Made by a program: the position numbers and the translations under genes. Source: Undaria pinnatifida (lineage: Eukaryota; Sar; Phaeophyceae; Laminariales; Alariaceae). From it: a stretch of DNA of 64,000 nt. The stretch spans positions 26,453,972 through 26,517,971 of the forward strand of contig JABAKD010000023.1 in the NCBI GenBank assembly GCA_012845835.1, in the 5' to 3' direction. Shown here piece by piece: positions 32,111 to 41,664 of this stretch. Each line of letters starts with the position of its first letter. Position 1 is the first letter of the stretch. A model generated the notes under the pieces. It saw only the letters and a list, made by a program, of their open reading frames with translations. It was not told where the DNA came from and did not search any database.

Positions 32111-33998
32111 CGATATACTGCATATAAATTTTACTAAAATTGGAAAACGTCAGCTGTGAGCACGACCGACTGAATGGTTGAAACTCAAAGCAAGAAATCA
32201 AAGAAAAGCTGGACCAATTGTAAATGTTCAGAAGATGAAAAACGAGTTCGAACGAAACAAATTGAAAGGAGATAGTACAAAATGAACGAGGAAACAGCTG
32301 AAAAACGAAAATAAAAATACAAAAATTGTCATAACTTGCCCTCAGCTTCAGCTTGCTCCTGTTGTTGCCTTGTGCTGTGTGCCCTTGGGCGCATTACAAA
32401 AAAGCTCGCATGGACGTCTATTAAAATGCAAGTTCAACTCCCTCGCGTGGACGTCCTTTAAAATGCATATTCAGCTCCCGAAAAAACAATGTTGCAAGTT
32501 CAACAACTCCCAAAAACAAAAGTTACTTGGAAAACAAGAGTTGAAAAAAAAAAGTTGAAAAAATGTTCAGAACACGAAAAACGAGTTCGAACGAATCAAA
32601 TTTAACGGAGATAGTAGAAAATGAACAAAGAAAAAAATGAAAAAAGAAAAAAATGCAAAAATTGACGAAATGGCAGAACCAATAAAGTGTGAAAGAAAGC
32701 AAAGAAAAGCTGGAGCGGTGAAATAATGTTGCCAAGGGGTGCTTGTGCAGAGCTAATTGCCCTGCGCTAGATGCTTGTTGATGTCACGTTCTGAACGGCA
32801 GTACGTGTGATGAGAACACGGCACGTACATAATAAATGGTACCTGGTACTTGTATCATACCTGGTACTACTGCTTGCTGTATGTTCAAAAGAACGCACAG
32901 CGCCGCACGACACAACACCGCAAAATAAAGGGCAAGACACGGCACCGCACTATGCCGCGCTGCACTGCTGAGCTATATACAACCGGGCTGACCTGAGCTG
33001 GGCGTTCGTTGTGATCCAACAACGTAGTATGTACAAACATATTAATAGTACCGGTGCGTGGGATGATGCTGCGAATGAATGTTACTGGCATGTACGAACT
33101 AATAAAAGTACCGCAAAGCACGCAGCATGGCAAAGCAGCAAAGCACGTCAAAGCACAGCGCTGCGCTCTGCTAAGCTAGAGCTGCAGAGCATCGCAGAGC
33201 ACTGCACGGCGCTGCGTTGCTGCGAGCTATAGCGCTGCGGTGGGGTGCTGGGCGGTGTGGAGCTGATGAGCCAATAGCTATTTGCCCTGCGCTAGATGCT
33301 TGTTGATGTCACGAACGGCAATACGTGTGACGAGAACACGGCACGTACATAATGAATGGCACCTGGTACCTGTATCATACCTGGTACTACTGCTTGCTGT
33401 ATGTTCAAAAGAACGCACAGCGCCGCACGACACAACACCGCAAAACGAAGGGCAAGACACGGCACCGCACTATGCCGCGCTGGACTGCTGAGCTATATAT
33501 AGCCGGGCTAACCTGAGCTGGGGGTGCGTTGTGATCCAACAACGTAGTATGTACGAAGATGATACTGCGAATGGATGTTACTGGCATGTACGAACTATTA
33601 AAAGTACCGCAAAGCACGCAGCATGGCAAAGCAGCAAAGCACGTCAAAGCACAGCGCTGCGCTCTGCTAAGATAGAGCTGCATCGCAGGGCACTGCACGG
33701 CGCTGCGTTGCTGCGAGCTATAGCGCTGCGGTGGGGTGCTGGGCGGTGCGAAGCTGATGAGCCAAGCCCAGATCTCAGCTGACGAAACTCGAGGTGCCAG
33801 GGAAGCACCAACCGAGCGCTTTTGGCACGAAGATATTTGTAAATTCCCCAGCAACTAATTTTATTAAGGAACTTCGGGACGGTTCTTTTCCCCAGCAACT
33901 ATTTCTTTTTCCGGCAATTTCGGGCTGGGAAGGGCTGAGAGGGGGGAGGATATGCCGAGCGAGACCTCCCAGGGGGTCGAGGACTAAGTAATTAAGTC

Positions 33999-34664
33999 TA
34001 TACAGAGGATACGGCACTAATTTGTTTTTATCCGCCATACCGGCCGGCATCAGGCATATTTCGGGAGTACCACCAGCCCGAGAGCATCGTAACCAACAAA
34101 TCGGCTGCTGCTCGTCTGTCAGGTGTATTGCTCTTCTAGGTACTGCTGCATTGCTGTACTGCTGTACTGGGTAGTTTCGTGGGTGCATGGTGGGTGGTGT
34201 TCTGCTGTGCTGTACGTACTGCTGCACTGCTGTTCTGATGTACGTACTGCTGCACTGCTGTTCTGCTGTATGTAGTAAAGGTTTGGTCGGTGGGTGGGTG
34301 GAGGGTGCACTGCGTCGTCCGTGGTGGGTGGGTGGGCCGTTCTGTACGTGAGAGTTTTTTTTTTGCTGTTGTTTCCTGTTCCATAAGAACCAACCAACTA
34401 ACTGCGCCCCGCGTACCAGGTGTATCCTGCTGTACGTACTGCTTCACGGCTGTTCTGATGTACGTACTGCTGCACTGCTGTTCTGCTGTGCTATACGTAC
34501 TGCTGCACTGCTGTTCTGATGCACGAACTGCTGCACTGCTGTTCTGCTGTATGTAGTAAAGGTTTGGTCGGTCGGTGGGTGGAGGGTGCACTGCGTCGTC
34601 CGTGGTGGGTGGGTGGACCGTTCTGTACGTGGGGGTCTTTTTTTTGCTGTTTCCTGTTTCATAA
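33999..34664. repeat. GTACGTACTGCTGCACTGCTG minisatellite and duplicated flank
   Basis: Units of about 28-33 bp (CTGTACGTACTGCTGCACTG, CTGTTCTG) at 34200-34265 and 34430-34550. Each stretch is followed by a TGTAGTAAAGGTTTGGTCGG and a GTGGGTGGGTGG tract. The stretch TAAGAACCAACCAACTAACTG at 34384 is the empty-site relative of the next element's target. Confidence 0.7.
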
Positions 34665-36302
34665 GGGCCCGAATTAACGAGGAACTTGCCAAATCGAATT
34701 TCGATTTTTTTTTTCTAATTTCATGAAAAATACAAGAAAAATTCAACTTTGGTTCTTATCAAGGAACGGCGCAGTGCGTTCTAGGAAATAAAAAAATTCA
34801 AAAAACGCTTAAGGGTCAACGATCACCCGTGGGCAACGACCGAGGCGAGCGATGGCTCGCGTCCTCCCCGGAGCGCCGCGGCTAGCCGCAGATTCTTTTG
34901 GCCGGCAGCGGCTTGTAGGCTATGGCTCTAGGTGTCTCTTGGATGGGCTGGCGCCACCCCGCCGCCCGACACGGGCAGCAGCGACGGGGATATAGCGGTC
35001 GAACTTCTGAGCGAAGTCATCATGTGGTAGTTGGTCGTGTAACTTTCGAGGTGCAGGGCGACGAAAAACTGGGTTTGCGGCGGTCTCGGTTGTTTTCGAA
35101 GCGTCGCAGGCGGTCTACGCTGTGCTAAGGACCTTCGGAGGCCGCGCTGCGGCTGCTACGGTGGTCCTACCTCTCGCAATGTTGGCTTCTCGCCTCTCAA
35201 TCACCCGACGACATGGCACCAATTCGCGTGGCCGCTTCGGTTACACAGAACAAGCCAGGTCTAGGTGGACGAACTCCCTAAATTCAATTTTGATTTTCGA
35301 CTAAATTAAACCCGAACGATCCCAAACCGCAACACAGGGGGTTATAAATCCTGCGAGGGGGGCTCTTTGGTTGAAGTTGATCCTTAATCCTGCAAGCAGC
35401 AAGCCAGTTTTCATTGATTGCCTCGCACACCCCACCGCCCCACACAACGATATCACCTCCCCCTCCAAACGCTCTACATATCACCACCCAGCCCTGTAGA
35501 GCACGGACACGAGGTAGATGCGGCTGCGCCACCATAGCTACGCCGGGAGGGTCCTCTCTCGGCTGTGCTGTGGTGGGCTACTACTACTACAGCTGCTGCT
35601 GCTGCTCTGTCTTCTTTGCGTTTGTCGCCATACACATCCGTGCTCTTGTCTTCGGTTGTGTGTGTCGCCACACGCCCGCCCTTGTTTTACTTATCATGTA
35701 CGAATGTGTCTCGCGTTTTCCGTGACAATCGTGCGCTGCCGCGTCCTAGCGGCAGATAGCCACCACGTGTGAAAGGCTGCCGGACAGCAGCACGGGTGAA
35801 GTTCTGTGAGGGGGCGCGCACGTGCGTGCGCACACGGTGACACTATGACACTACTCCAATGCCCAATGCATCTCGAGGATTGCCCACACAAGATGCATGC
35901 CGTCTGTCCCCCAGTTTTTTTAGGACACAGCATCCCGATCTACGAAGAAGGCGCATTGATTTCTGCTGTCACAGCAGTTATGCAAGAATGTTGCCGGAAA
36001 TTTCCGCCAAGAATTTTCCCAGAAATTCGTGGTGGGCATACTTATTTAGTGTTGGAAAAAAAAGGTTTCCAATTACATTGCAGGCATTGTTCCTATCGGA
36101 CCTGGAAGGCGTTATACACTCTCGATTTACTCTACAACCACCCCTTTACTCTACAAATTCGACCGAGAAAGTCTTTTTTTACTTCTTTGTTGAATTTGAT
36201 TTTTCGTAATAATTCTGAGAATGCCTGCTTGGTGATTCATTTCTTGACCAATCAGATGCAAATCGAAATTCGATTCTGCAAGTTCCTCGTTAATTCGGGC
36301 CT
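34665..36302. mobile_element. non-autonomous Harbinger-type element, 1.64 kb, TAA TSD
   Basis: Terminal inverted repeats of about 43 bp with three mismatches: left GGGCCCGAATTAACGAGGAA, right edge inverse AGGCCCGAATTAACGAGGAA. Flanked by TAA at 34662-34664 and 36303-36305. A paralogous unfilled target (TTCCATAAGAACCAACCAAC) is present at 34380-34400. TAA target and GGCC-type edge place it with PIF/Harbinger. It contains the left copy of an 820-bp block repeated at 61651 (listed separately). Confidence 0.85.
35304..36131 (+). repeat. 820-bp block, copy 1, with a Cys/His-containing frame
   Basis: Closely similar to 61651-62468, same orientation. Near its right end, a frame conserved between the two copies reads LISAVTAVMQE.CRKFPPRIF, then PEIRGGHTY, and then KKGFQLHCRHCSYRTWKALY. 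Codon changes between copies do not shift the frame. The Cys/His spacing slightly recalls a FLYWCH-type finger, but this is weak. The rest is GC-rich non-coding. Confidence 0.75.
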
Positions 36303-36891
36303 TAAGAACCAACCAGCTAACTGCGCCCCGCGTACCAGGTGTATACTGCTGTACGTACTGCTGCACGGCTGTTCTGATGTACGTACTGCTGCACTGCTGT
36401 TCTGCTGTATGTAGTAAAGGTTTGTTCGGTGGGTGGGTGGAGGGTGCACTGCGTCGTCCGTGGTGGGTGGGTGGGCCGTTCTGTACGTGGGAATCTTTTT
36501 GCGTCCTGTGGGAGATGAAATTTTTTTTTTGTTTCTATCATACAATACCGGCCTCCCACTGGTGCTTGGGATTACCACCGTCCCCACTGCTGCACTTTGT
36601 CCTTTACTACCGTACGTACTACTGCTGCCGTGTTATCATTTTTGTTTTGCAAATTTTACATAATCTACAGAGGGTGATACCTTTACTACCGTACGGCGGC
36701 ATTGTCGTACTGCCCTGTTATTATATTGTTCTTTTAGTACTTAATACAGAGGATACAGCACCAAATAGTTCTTGTCCGCCATACCGGCCGGCAACTGGCA
36801 TATTTCGGGAGTACCACTAGTTAATAGCTAATCCTTATAAATCCTGAACCTCTACACTATGGTCTTCACAATGTTATATGTGCAATGTTAC
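36303..36891. repeat. duplicated flank, third copy
   Basis: Continues the target side of the preceding element (AACCAACCAGCTAACTGCGC, CTGTACGTACTGCTGCACGG, GTGGGTGGGTGG tract) and then the 30.8-31.05 kb paralogue. 36740-36825 recurs at 34001-34085 (CAGAGGATAC.GCAC, CGCCATACCGGCCGGCA, ATATTTCGGGAGTACCAC). Confidence 0.7.
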
Positions 36892-37056
36892 CTGCTTGAA
36901 GGCGTCGTGCAGCAAATCGCTGAGTTCTCGCGCTTGGATATTGCGGCTACGAACACCCGCCTCCTCGCACTCCTCTTCGTCTTCGGCAGCTAACGGGTCG
37001 AAATCTTCATCACAGTCGTCCTCCTGATAACGAACGGTTCCAATGGCGGTCAGCAC
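36892..37056 (-). CDS. exon fragment, acidic, unknown function
   Basis: Minus-strand frame ending at a good CAG|GTAACA donor (exon end 36892). It reads TAIGTVRYQEDDCDEDFDPL, AAEDEEECEEAGVRS, RNIQARELSDLLHDAFKQ. There is no ATG at its start (only GTG), so it is an internal or broken first exon. The acidic stretch followed by an amphipathic Leu-rich segment looks coding. Partner exons further down the minus strand were not found. Confidence 0.35.
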
Positions 37057-37400
37057 ATCCGTCGAAAACTACAGAACTTGCATATCGGACGATACGATCA
37101 ACGGGAGCGCCAGCTCATGTCGGTTCAACGCAAACACTTCACCTCTGGCATATCATCAACCAGAAAATGGCGATACAGATCATCCATCTCTTTGTCGCCC
37201 AGAGCAAGCACTGATCTCACAGCAGTAGAGGTTAGTGTATCTTCTTCTAGGGCTGGCTACTGGGCCAGGACGTACTGGCGGTGAAAATCTCGTGGCAGTA
37301 CACCACCAGAGACTTTAGCTACTGGGCTCTGTCTCGAAGTGAATTCCTCGTGGCGTATTGGCGAATTTTTTCGGCCTTACTGGGCAAACTTTTTGTAGGG

Positions 37401-37623
37401 TGTGAGGAAGTAGACTAAAAATGTTGAACAACAAATGCTACTCGAGTTATATCCTTCTAAACTCGTTTTTTTTTTTTTTTCCTTGCCTGGGAAAGACGGT
37501 GAGAATCGAACCAGCGACCTCACTGTTTATAATCTCACATCCTGTCTGCGACGCCATTGTGAGGAAGTAGACTAAAAATGTTGAACAACAAACGCTTCTC
37601 GAGTTATTTCCTTCTAAACTCGT
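37401..37623. repeat. 65-bp direct repeats flanking a tRNA-like insert
   Basis: TGTGAGGAAGTAGACTAAAA and the next 45 bases occur at 37401-37465 and again at 37559-37623 with three or four differences. The 93 bp between begin with a T run and contain the tRNA-like sequence below. Confidence 0.8.
37481..37556 (-). repeat. tRNA-like sequence (SINE-type), minus strand
   Basis: Read on the minus strand it carries a B-box-like CTGGTTCGATTCTCACC and a GATTATAAAC word where an anticodon loop (UAU) would sit. The acceptor and T stems do not pair well, so it is a tRNA-derived repeat or pseudogene and not a working tRNA. Confidence 0.4.
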
Positions 37624-38447
37624 TTTTCCACCACAAAAGGGTGGGAAAGAATTTTTGGGAGTTCAAATAGCCGCCGAAGGCGGTAAAAAATGGGTAAAAA
37701 GGGGGGGGACGAAAAAAGAGAACGAAGAAAGAGAGAGGAGCACGAGGCTAGAGCAAAGCACAGCTAAGCGAGCCTTGCTTACGCGATTGACGACGGCCGT
37801 GATGGAGAAACGAGATGCACGAGGTCAGACCTCGAATATAATTGGAATGCATACATCCTGCGGGGTGTTTGGGTGCTTGGCGGGCACTCATGACCAAGAG
37901 AAGCTGCGGTACTCGGGCGCCCACTTTTAAACCAAGATAATAAGGAGAAGGTACGTACCAGGTAAGGTCTGTCCGGTTACATTCTTCCACAACGTGACCC
38001 CCACTTTTTCTCGCTTGTTTTTGAGAGTTGGAACGCGAAAATAGGTTGACAAGAACCGCACGGTCGAGAAGCATCGAAATCCGGGGTCAAAAAAAAAAAT
38101 CGGTGAAATTGGCCGTTTTTGGGTGAAAATTACCCCGAAATTACCCCGAACCGACACATATTAGCCCGAAACGATACATATTATCCCGAATATTGCCCCG
38201 TAACCCATGGATGCATTAGCGTTTTTAAATATGCATCGAATATCCGAGTTCCGTTTTCCTCTCCATATCCGCACCCTCGCCCCAAAACCAGCTCGACAAC
38301 GCCACGAAGACCAACATTGTCTCCTAGACTTGTGACACCCCCGCCCCGCTCTAGTCTCGTGACCGATCAAATGCAAAATTTAAATGACGAAAATATATCA
38401 CCGAACCTCAATAATAAAACCATGTGTATGGGTGCGTGTGTCTTTTT
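37624..38447. other. no gene seen; short ATTACCCCGAA repeats
   Basis: 37640-37930 has a purine-rich open frame without motif. 38100-38205 has four to five copies of a TTACCCCGAA/TTAGCCCGAA-like word. No splice-supported gene. Confidence 0.45.
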
Positions 38448-39221
38448 TTAACTGCCCGACCCGTTGGCAGCACGCGCTTCGGCCGCGGCGCGGCAGTCGC
38501 CGCCGGCTGGACGCGGCGTGATTTCCGCTGTGCGGCGGAACCTCCATCTGCCGTGAAACTTTCGGGGTTCCTCAGCGCTCCCTCCGATGGCTGCTGCTGC
38601 GTCTCCTCGATGTCGCTCCACTCCATCCATGTTAGATTCCTCGGACGAAGTGCAGTTTGCAGAGTCGCCGCCGTATCCCCCGAAGATGAGCCCCTCAGAT
38701 GCCGAACTTCGTCCCTCAAAGCACACATCAATCCCCAGCATGTCATCTTCTCCAAACCAATTGCAGAGCTCGTCTCCGTCGTCTTCACCTCCCTCAATCT
38801 CGAAGACAACCGTCCCATCCTCGACCTCTCCCCCCTTGCTGTTGTCGTCTGTGGGAGCGGGGGCTGGCATGCTGCAGGGCGGAGCTGATGTCCACATGTC
38901 AAGAAGTGTGCGCATTCCCCGCTTCTCTTCTGCATTTCGCCGCATTTGTCGGCGGCGCCGACGCGTCCGTTTGCTCTTGCCATCGTACTGAACGCTGCCC
39001 GAGCTGCCCGAGCTGCAGTTGCCATTATCACTGTCGCTGCTGTGCCGGCTGCTGCTGTGGTTCTCTTCGTCTCCTTCGTAACATGTGTCGTCGTCATGTT
39101 CTGGTGGAGGGTCCGCAGTGTGTGGCGGTGTAGGGTCCTCTTTTTTCCCGCCGAACCGGCCAGCTGTTCGTGTTTGGGAGCTGCCAGGCTTCCTATTCTT
39201 AGGACGCCCGCGCCCAGTCAT
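38448..39221 (-). CDS. AT-hook protein, 257 aa, unknown
   Basis: Minus-strand frame with ATG at 39221 and stop at 38448-38450. It opens with an AT-hook core (MTGRGRPKNRKPG, residues 1-13), then a Ser/Asp/Glu-rich region, a basic tract (KRTRRRRRQMRR, about residues 86-97), a short MRTLLDMW segment and a long acidic Gly-rich part. AT-hooks bind the minor groove of AT-rich DNA, so a chromatin or transposon-associated DNA-binding role is plausible. The frame is also open in part on the opposite strand, and biased composition weakens the call. A splice near the 3' end cannot be excluded. Confidence 0.45.
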   Translation of the reverse strand: MTGRGRPKNRKPGSSQTRTAGRFGGKKEDPTPPHTADPPPEHDDDTCYEGDEENHSSSRHSSDSDNGNCSSGSSGSVQYDGKSKRTRRRRRQMRRNAEEKRGMRTLLDMWTSAPPCSMPAPAPTDDNSKGGEVEDGTVVFEIEGGEDDGDELCNWFGEDDMLGIDVCFEGRSSASEGLIFGGYGGDSANCTSSEESNMDGVERHRGDAAAAIGGSAEEPRKFHGRWRFRRTAEITPRPAGGDCRAAAEARAANGSGS

Positions 39222-40025
39222 GTTTGGGGGCTTGCGTGGTCCCTCAGAGGGGTCTATGGGACTGCTGTGTGGTGTGCTGTAGGTGGGTTGTAGGCGTGTC
39301 GACTGCTGTGTGGTGTGGTGTGGTTGTATGTGGTGTGTGAGCATACCAAACTTTGACGCGCCATTTCTCCTTCAAATAAATTTTTCTCGGGAAAAAAAAA
39401 AAAAACGTCCCTAGCTGCAGGTCCAATTCGTCCGAATCCGTTGAGTTTTTCGACATCTATCGGTTCGTTTCTCCCCAAAAAACTGTACACTGAGGCCGCC
39501 GGAAATGAGTTTTTTCGCCCTTTTCTCCGTTGTATATCAGCGAAAAAAAAGTTGAGTTGAGTCGCCGTGAGCTCCTCAACCTAATACGCTCAAAACCGGT
39601 CTAAAAAAAAAATCGACTTCACACTCCATCAAATAAAACTGTACAAACGCGGAAGTGTGGTGAGCTAAAGCTTTATTTTTCCCCATCCGCCGGAGGATAA
39701 AAAAAAAAAAAAAAAAAAAAAATGTACAAAATCTGGCAAAATCTCGACGGAATCGCGATTTTCTCGGCAAAAAAAAAAAAAAAAAAAAAAAAATCTGCTC
39801 CAATCAATCGATCCGCCTGAAACAGAGCTTTCACACGATATAAGTTATGTCACTAGGGGGTACGTCAGTCGCTCGCAATAATTCGGGAGGGTTTTTTCGG
39901 AAATCGTGGGAAAATTTAACCGGACAGACTATACCATGAACGGGTACCAACTGTAATTTAGAGGGGGCGTAGGCAGGCAGGTACATGCCCTCCTTCCGCG
40001 GAGAAGGAAACGTATATATATAATG
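39222..40025. other. no gene seen; A/T homopolymers
   Basis: Long A runs at about 39391-39403, 39700-39722 and 39769-39793. The sequence GGTGTGTGAGC..-type GT repeats at 39260-39340 precede them. Confidence 0.5.
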
Positions 40026-40264
40026 TCAGATTTTGTCCCCCTCAGAAACGGGTTTTATAGTTTCCGCGCACAGACTGACTAAAATCATCCTGTTGACCCT
40101 GATAGCTACACTGTAGTTGTAAGGGGAGTCGCCGACCTATATCCTTAATGAGGACACACAACTCGTAATACGCGCGATCGGAGTATCACACACAGCTTGC
40201 AAAGATGAGTTTCGACGAAATCTTTGATCTCACAGCTGGTGGAGTGTATTTTCATTTTTTATAA
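40026..40264 (-). repeat. R235 dispersed repeat, full-length inverse copy
   Basis: Inverse counterpart of 4028-4262, with only scattered differences (for example a GGT insertion next to the CACAGCTG word). Begins TCAGATTTTGTCCCCCTCAG and ends in ATTTTCATTTTTTATAATA. Confidence 0.8.
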
Positions 40265-40519
40265 TATAATGTTGGCAGATTCCGGGGCGCCGGAATTTTT
40301 TGTAGGGTGGGAGGGGCAACCCCTTTTTGCACGACGATCGTGCAAAGAAAAAGTGCACGACTCCAAAACGCCTCCTGAACCACACACCTAGAAACCTGAA
40401 CCACACACCCAGAAACCTGAACCACACACCCAGAAACCCATTTTCAAATCAGAAACACAGCGTGAGTACCAAGGCACGATTACCGCACGCATCACAGCCC
40501 CCACACCGCCACAAGGGTC
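40265..40519. repeat. short 22-bp tandem repeat upstream of the next frame
   Basis: Three copies of AACCACACACC.AGAAACCTG at 40378-40440. This lies just 5' of the ATG at 40520. Confidence 0.6.
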
Positions 40520-40864
40520 ATGTCTCTTCATGAACTGCTACACAATTGTGGAGCATATGACGAGGGTGACGATAGCCCCGATAGTGACATGGACGTGTGC
40601 GTAGGGGACGAGAACCCTCCCGCTCCCGCTCCCGCTCCCGCTCCCGCTTCTCCTGCAGGCAGTGCCTCTACTTCTGCTCTCTCTGCCGCGGTCCCTCCAT
40701 ACTCCTTGCCCCAAGAGGATCAAGCACAAGGGTCCGGTGACAATGCCGATCACCCTGTGGATGTTGACCTAGACTGTGGCCACTGTAGCCCTCACAGCAG
40801 TAGCAGGAGTAGCAGTCAGAGCTTGGACGTTTCTGATGGGGATGGCGCAAGACCACTTCGTTAA
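40520..40864 (+). CDS. hypothetical acidic, Pro/Ala-rich protein (114 aa or first exon)
   Basis: Real ATG at 40520 (MSLHELLHNCGAYDEGDDSP), then a DSDMD acidic patch, a (PA) run and a Ser-rich end; stop at 40862-40864. Just downstream a second frame stays open to 40966 (MAQDHFVNQQTQQNDRRREH, QRARREAH) and is followed by a GTGAGT donor, so the gene probably has a frame break near 40850 or is spliced differently. The 9.67-kb Harbinger element lies 0.4 kb further on, perhaps within an intron of this gene. No family recognised. Confidence 0.4.
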   Translation: MSLHELLHNCGAYDEGDDSPDSDMDVCVGDENPPAPAPAPAPASPAGSASTSALSAAVPPYSLPQEDQAQGSGDNADHPVDVDLDCGHCSPHSSSRSSSQSLDVSDGDGARPLR

Positions 40865-41403
40865 CCAGCAGACCCAGCAGAACGACCGACGCCGCGAACA
40901 CCAACGAGCTCGGCGGGAGGCGCACGGGGCGAAGGTGGTCCTGAGACCAGCGACCGCACTCCAACGGTGAGTATCCTGTCGGTAGTTTCCCGTCCCGTCC
41001 GTGCGTCCGTCCGTGCTTACCCGTAGTCTGCCACTGTCGCGGCGTGTACGCTGGCCTCTTTTTCTTTTTGCGCAATCTGGCTCGTCTGCCCTGTGTCCGC
41101 TGGGGTTGTCACGATGGTCTGGGTAATGTCCGCCGAGCAGGGCACTGCTGTCGTCGAAACATACGCGACAGGTATAGACTGCGTGTGAAGTCCACACCTT
41201 TGTCGTGCTATCTCTGTGTTCTTGCCGGCTACTCGCCGGCTACTGCTTGTGCTGCTGAAGAGGACGTATGATATGTTGCTGTACTTGGCTGCTGTACTTG
41301 GCTTTACCTGCGACATGGACGAAAAAAAACGCGTGCCCGCCCGCCCAGCACGCGCTCACTACAACTACTTTGTGTCAACTACTTTGTGTTAATCTATTAC
41401 TAA
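40865..41403. other. intron-like stretch and Harbinger left flank
   Basis: Starts with the second open frame described above, with a GTGAGTATC donor at 40967. The rest is pyrimidine-rich non-coding. The TAA at 41401-41403 is the left target copy of the next element. Confidence 0.5.
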
Positions 41404-41455
41404 GGCCGTTTCTTATAGCATTGGATTCTCATCTTCGATTTCGCCAGAATCCGAT
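41404..41455 (+). repeat. left terminal inverted repeat of the 9.67-kb Harbinger
   Basis: 52 bp, two mismatches to the inverse of 51023-51074 (positions 5 and about 38 of the repeat). Followed inward by CCGGGCCCATTTCCGCCTTC and a second CTTATAGA word. Confidence 0.95.
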
Positions 41456-41664
41456 CCGGGCCCATTTCCGCCTTCTTATAGACACGGATTTTGGCACAAT
41501 CCAATTCGGAAAAATCCAATTTCAGCTTTTCGAGTTGCGGCCACTCGGATTCCTGACCAAAATCCGAGACGCTGCCCAACCCGGATTTCTGTCTCGGATT
41601 ATTTGAAACTCTCTGGTTGCGCCGCGCGCGCGCACACACACACACACACATCGGGCTACCCCAC

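Larger units (their letters stand above)
31055..33998. repeat. duplicon copy B (2.9 kb)
   Basis: Second copy of 26553-29895. Its left junction interrupts a sequence (TTTTAGCACTTAGTACA) that is continuous in the paralogous stretch at 36728-36745 (TTTTAGTACTTAATACAGAG), and its right junction resumes with CAGAGGATACGGCAC. Comparison with that uninterrupted copy shows B arrived as a discrete insertion at ACTTA.TACA. Confidence 0.8.

Noticed and set aside
39576..39803. Phe-rich minus-strand frame
   Set aside because: Produced by A homopolymers.
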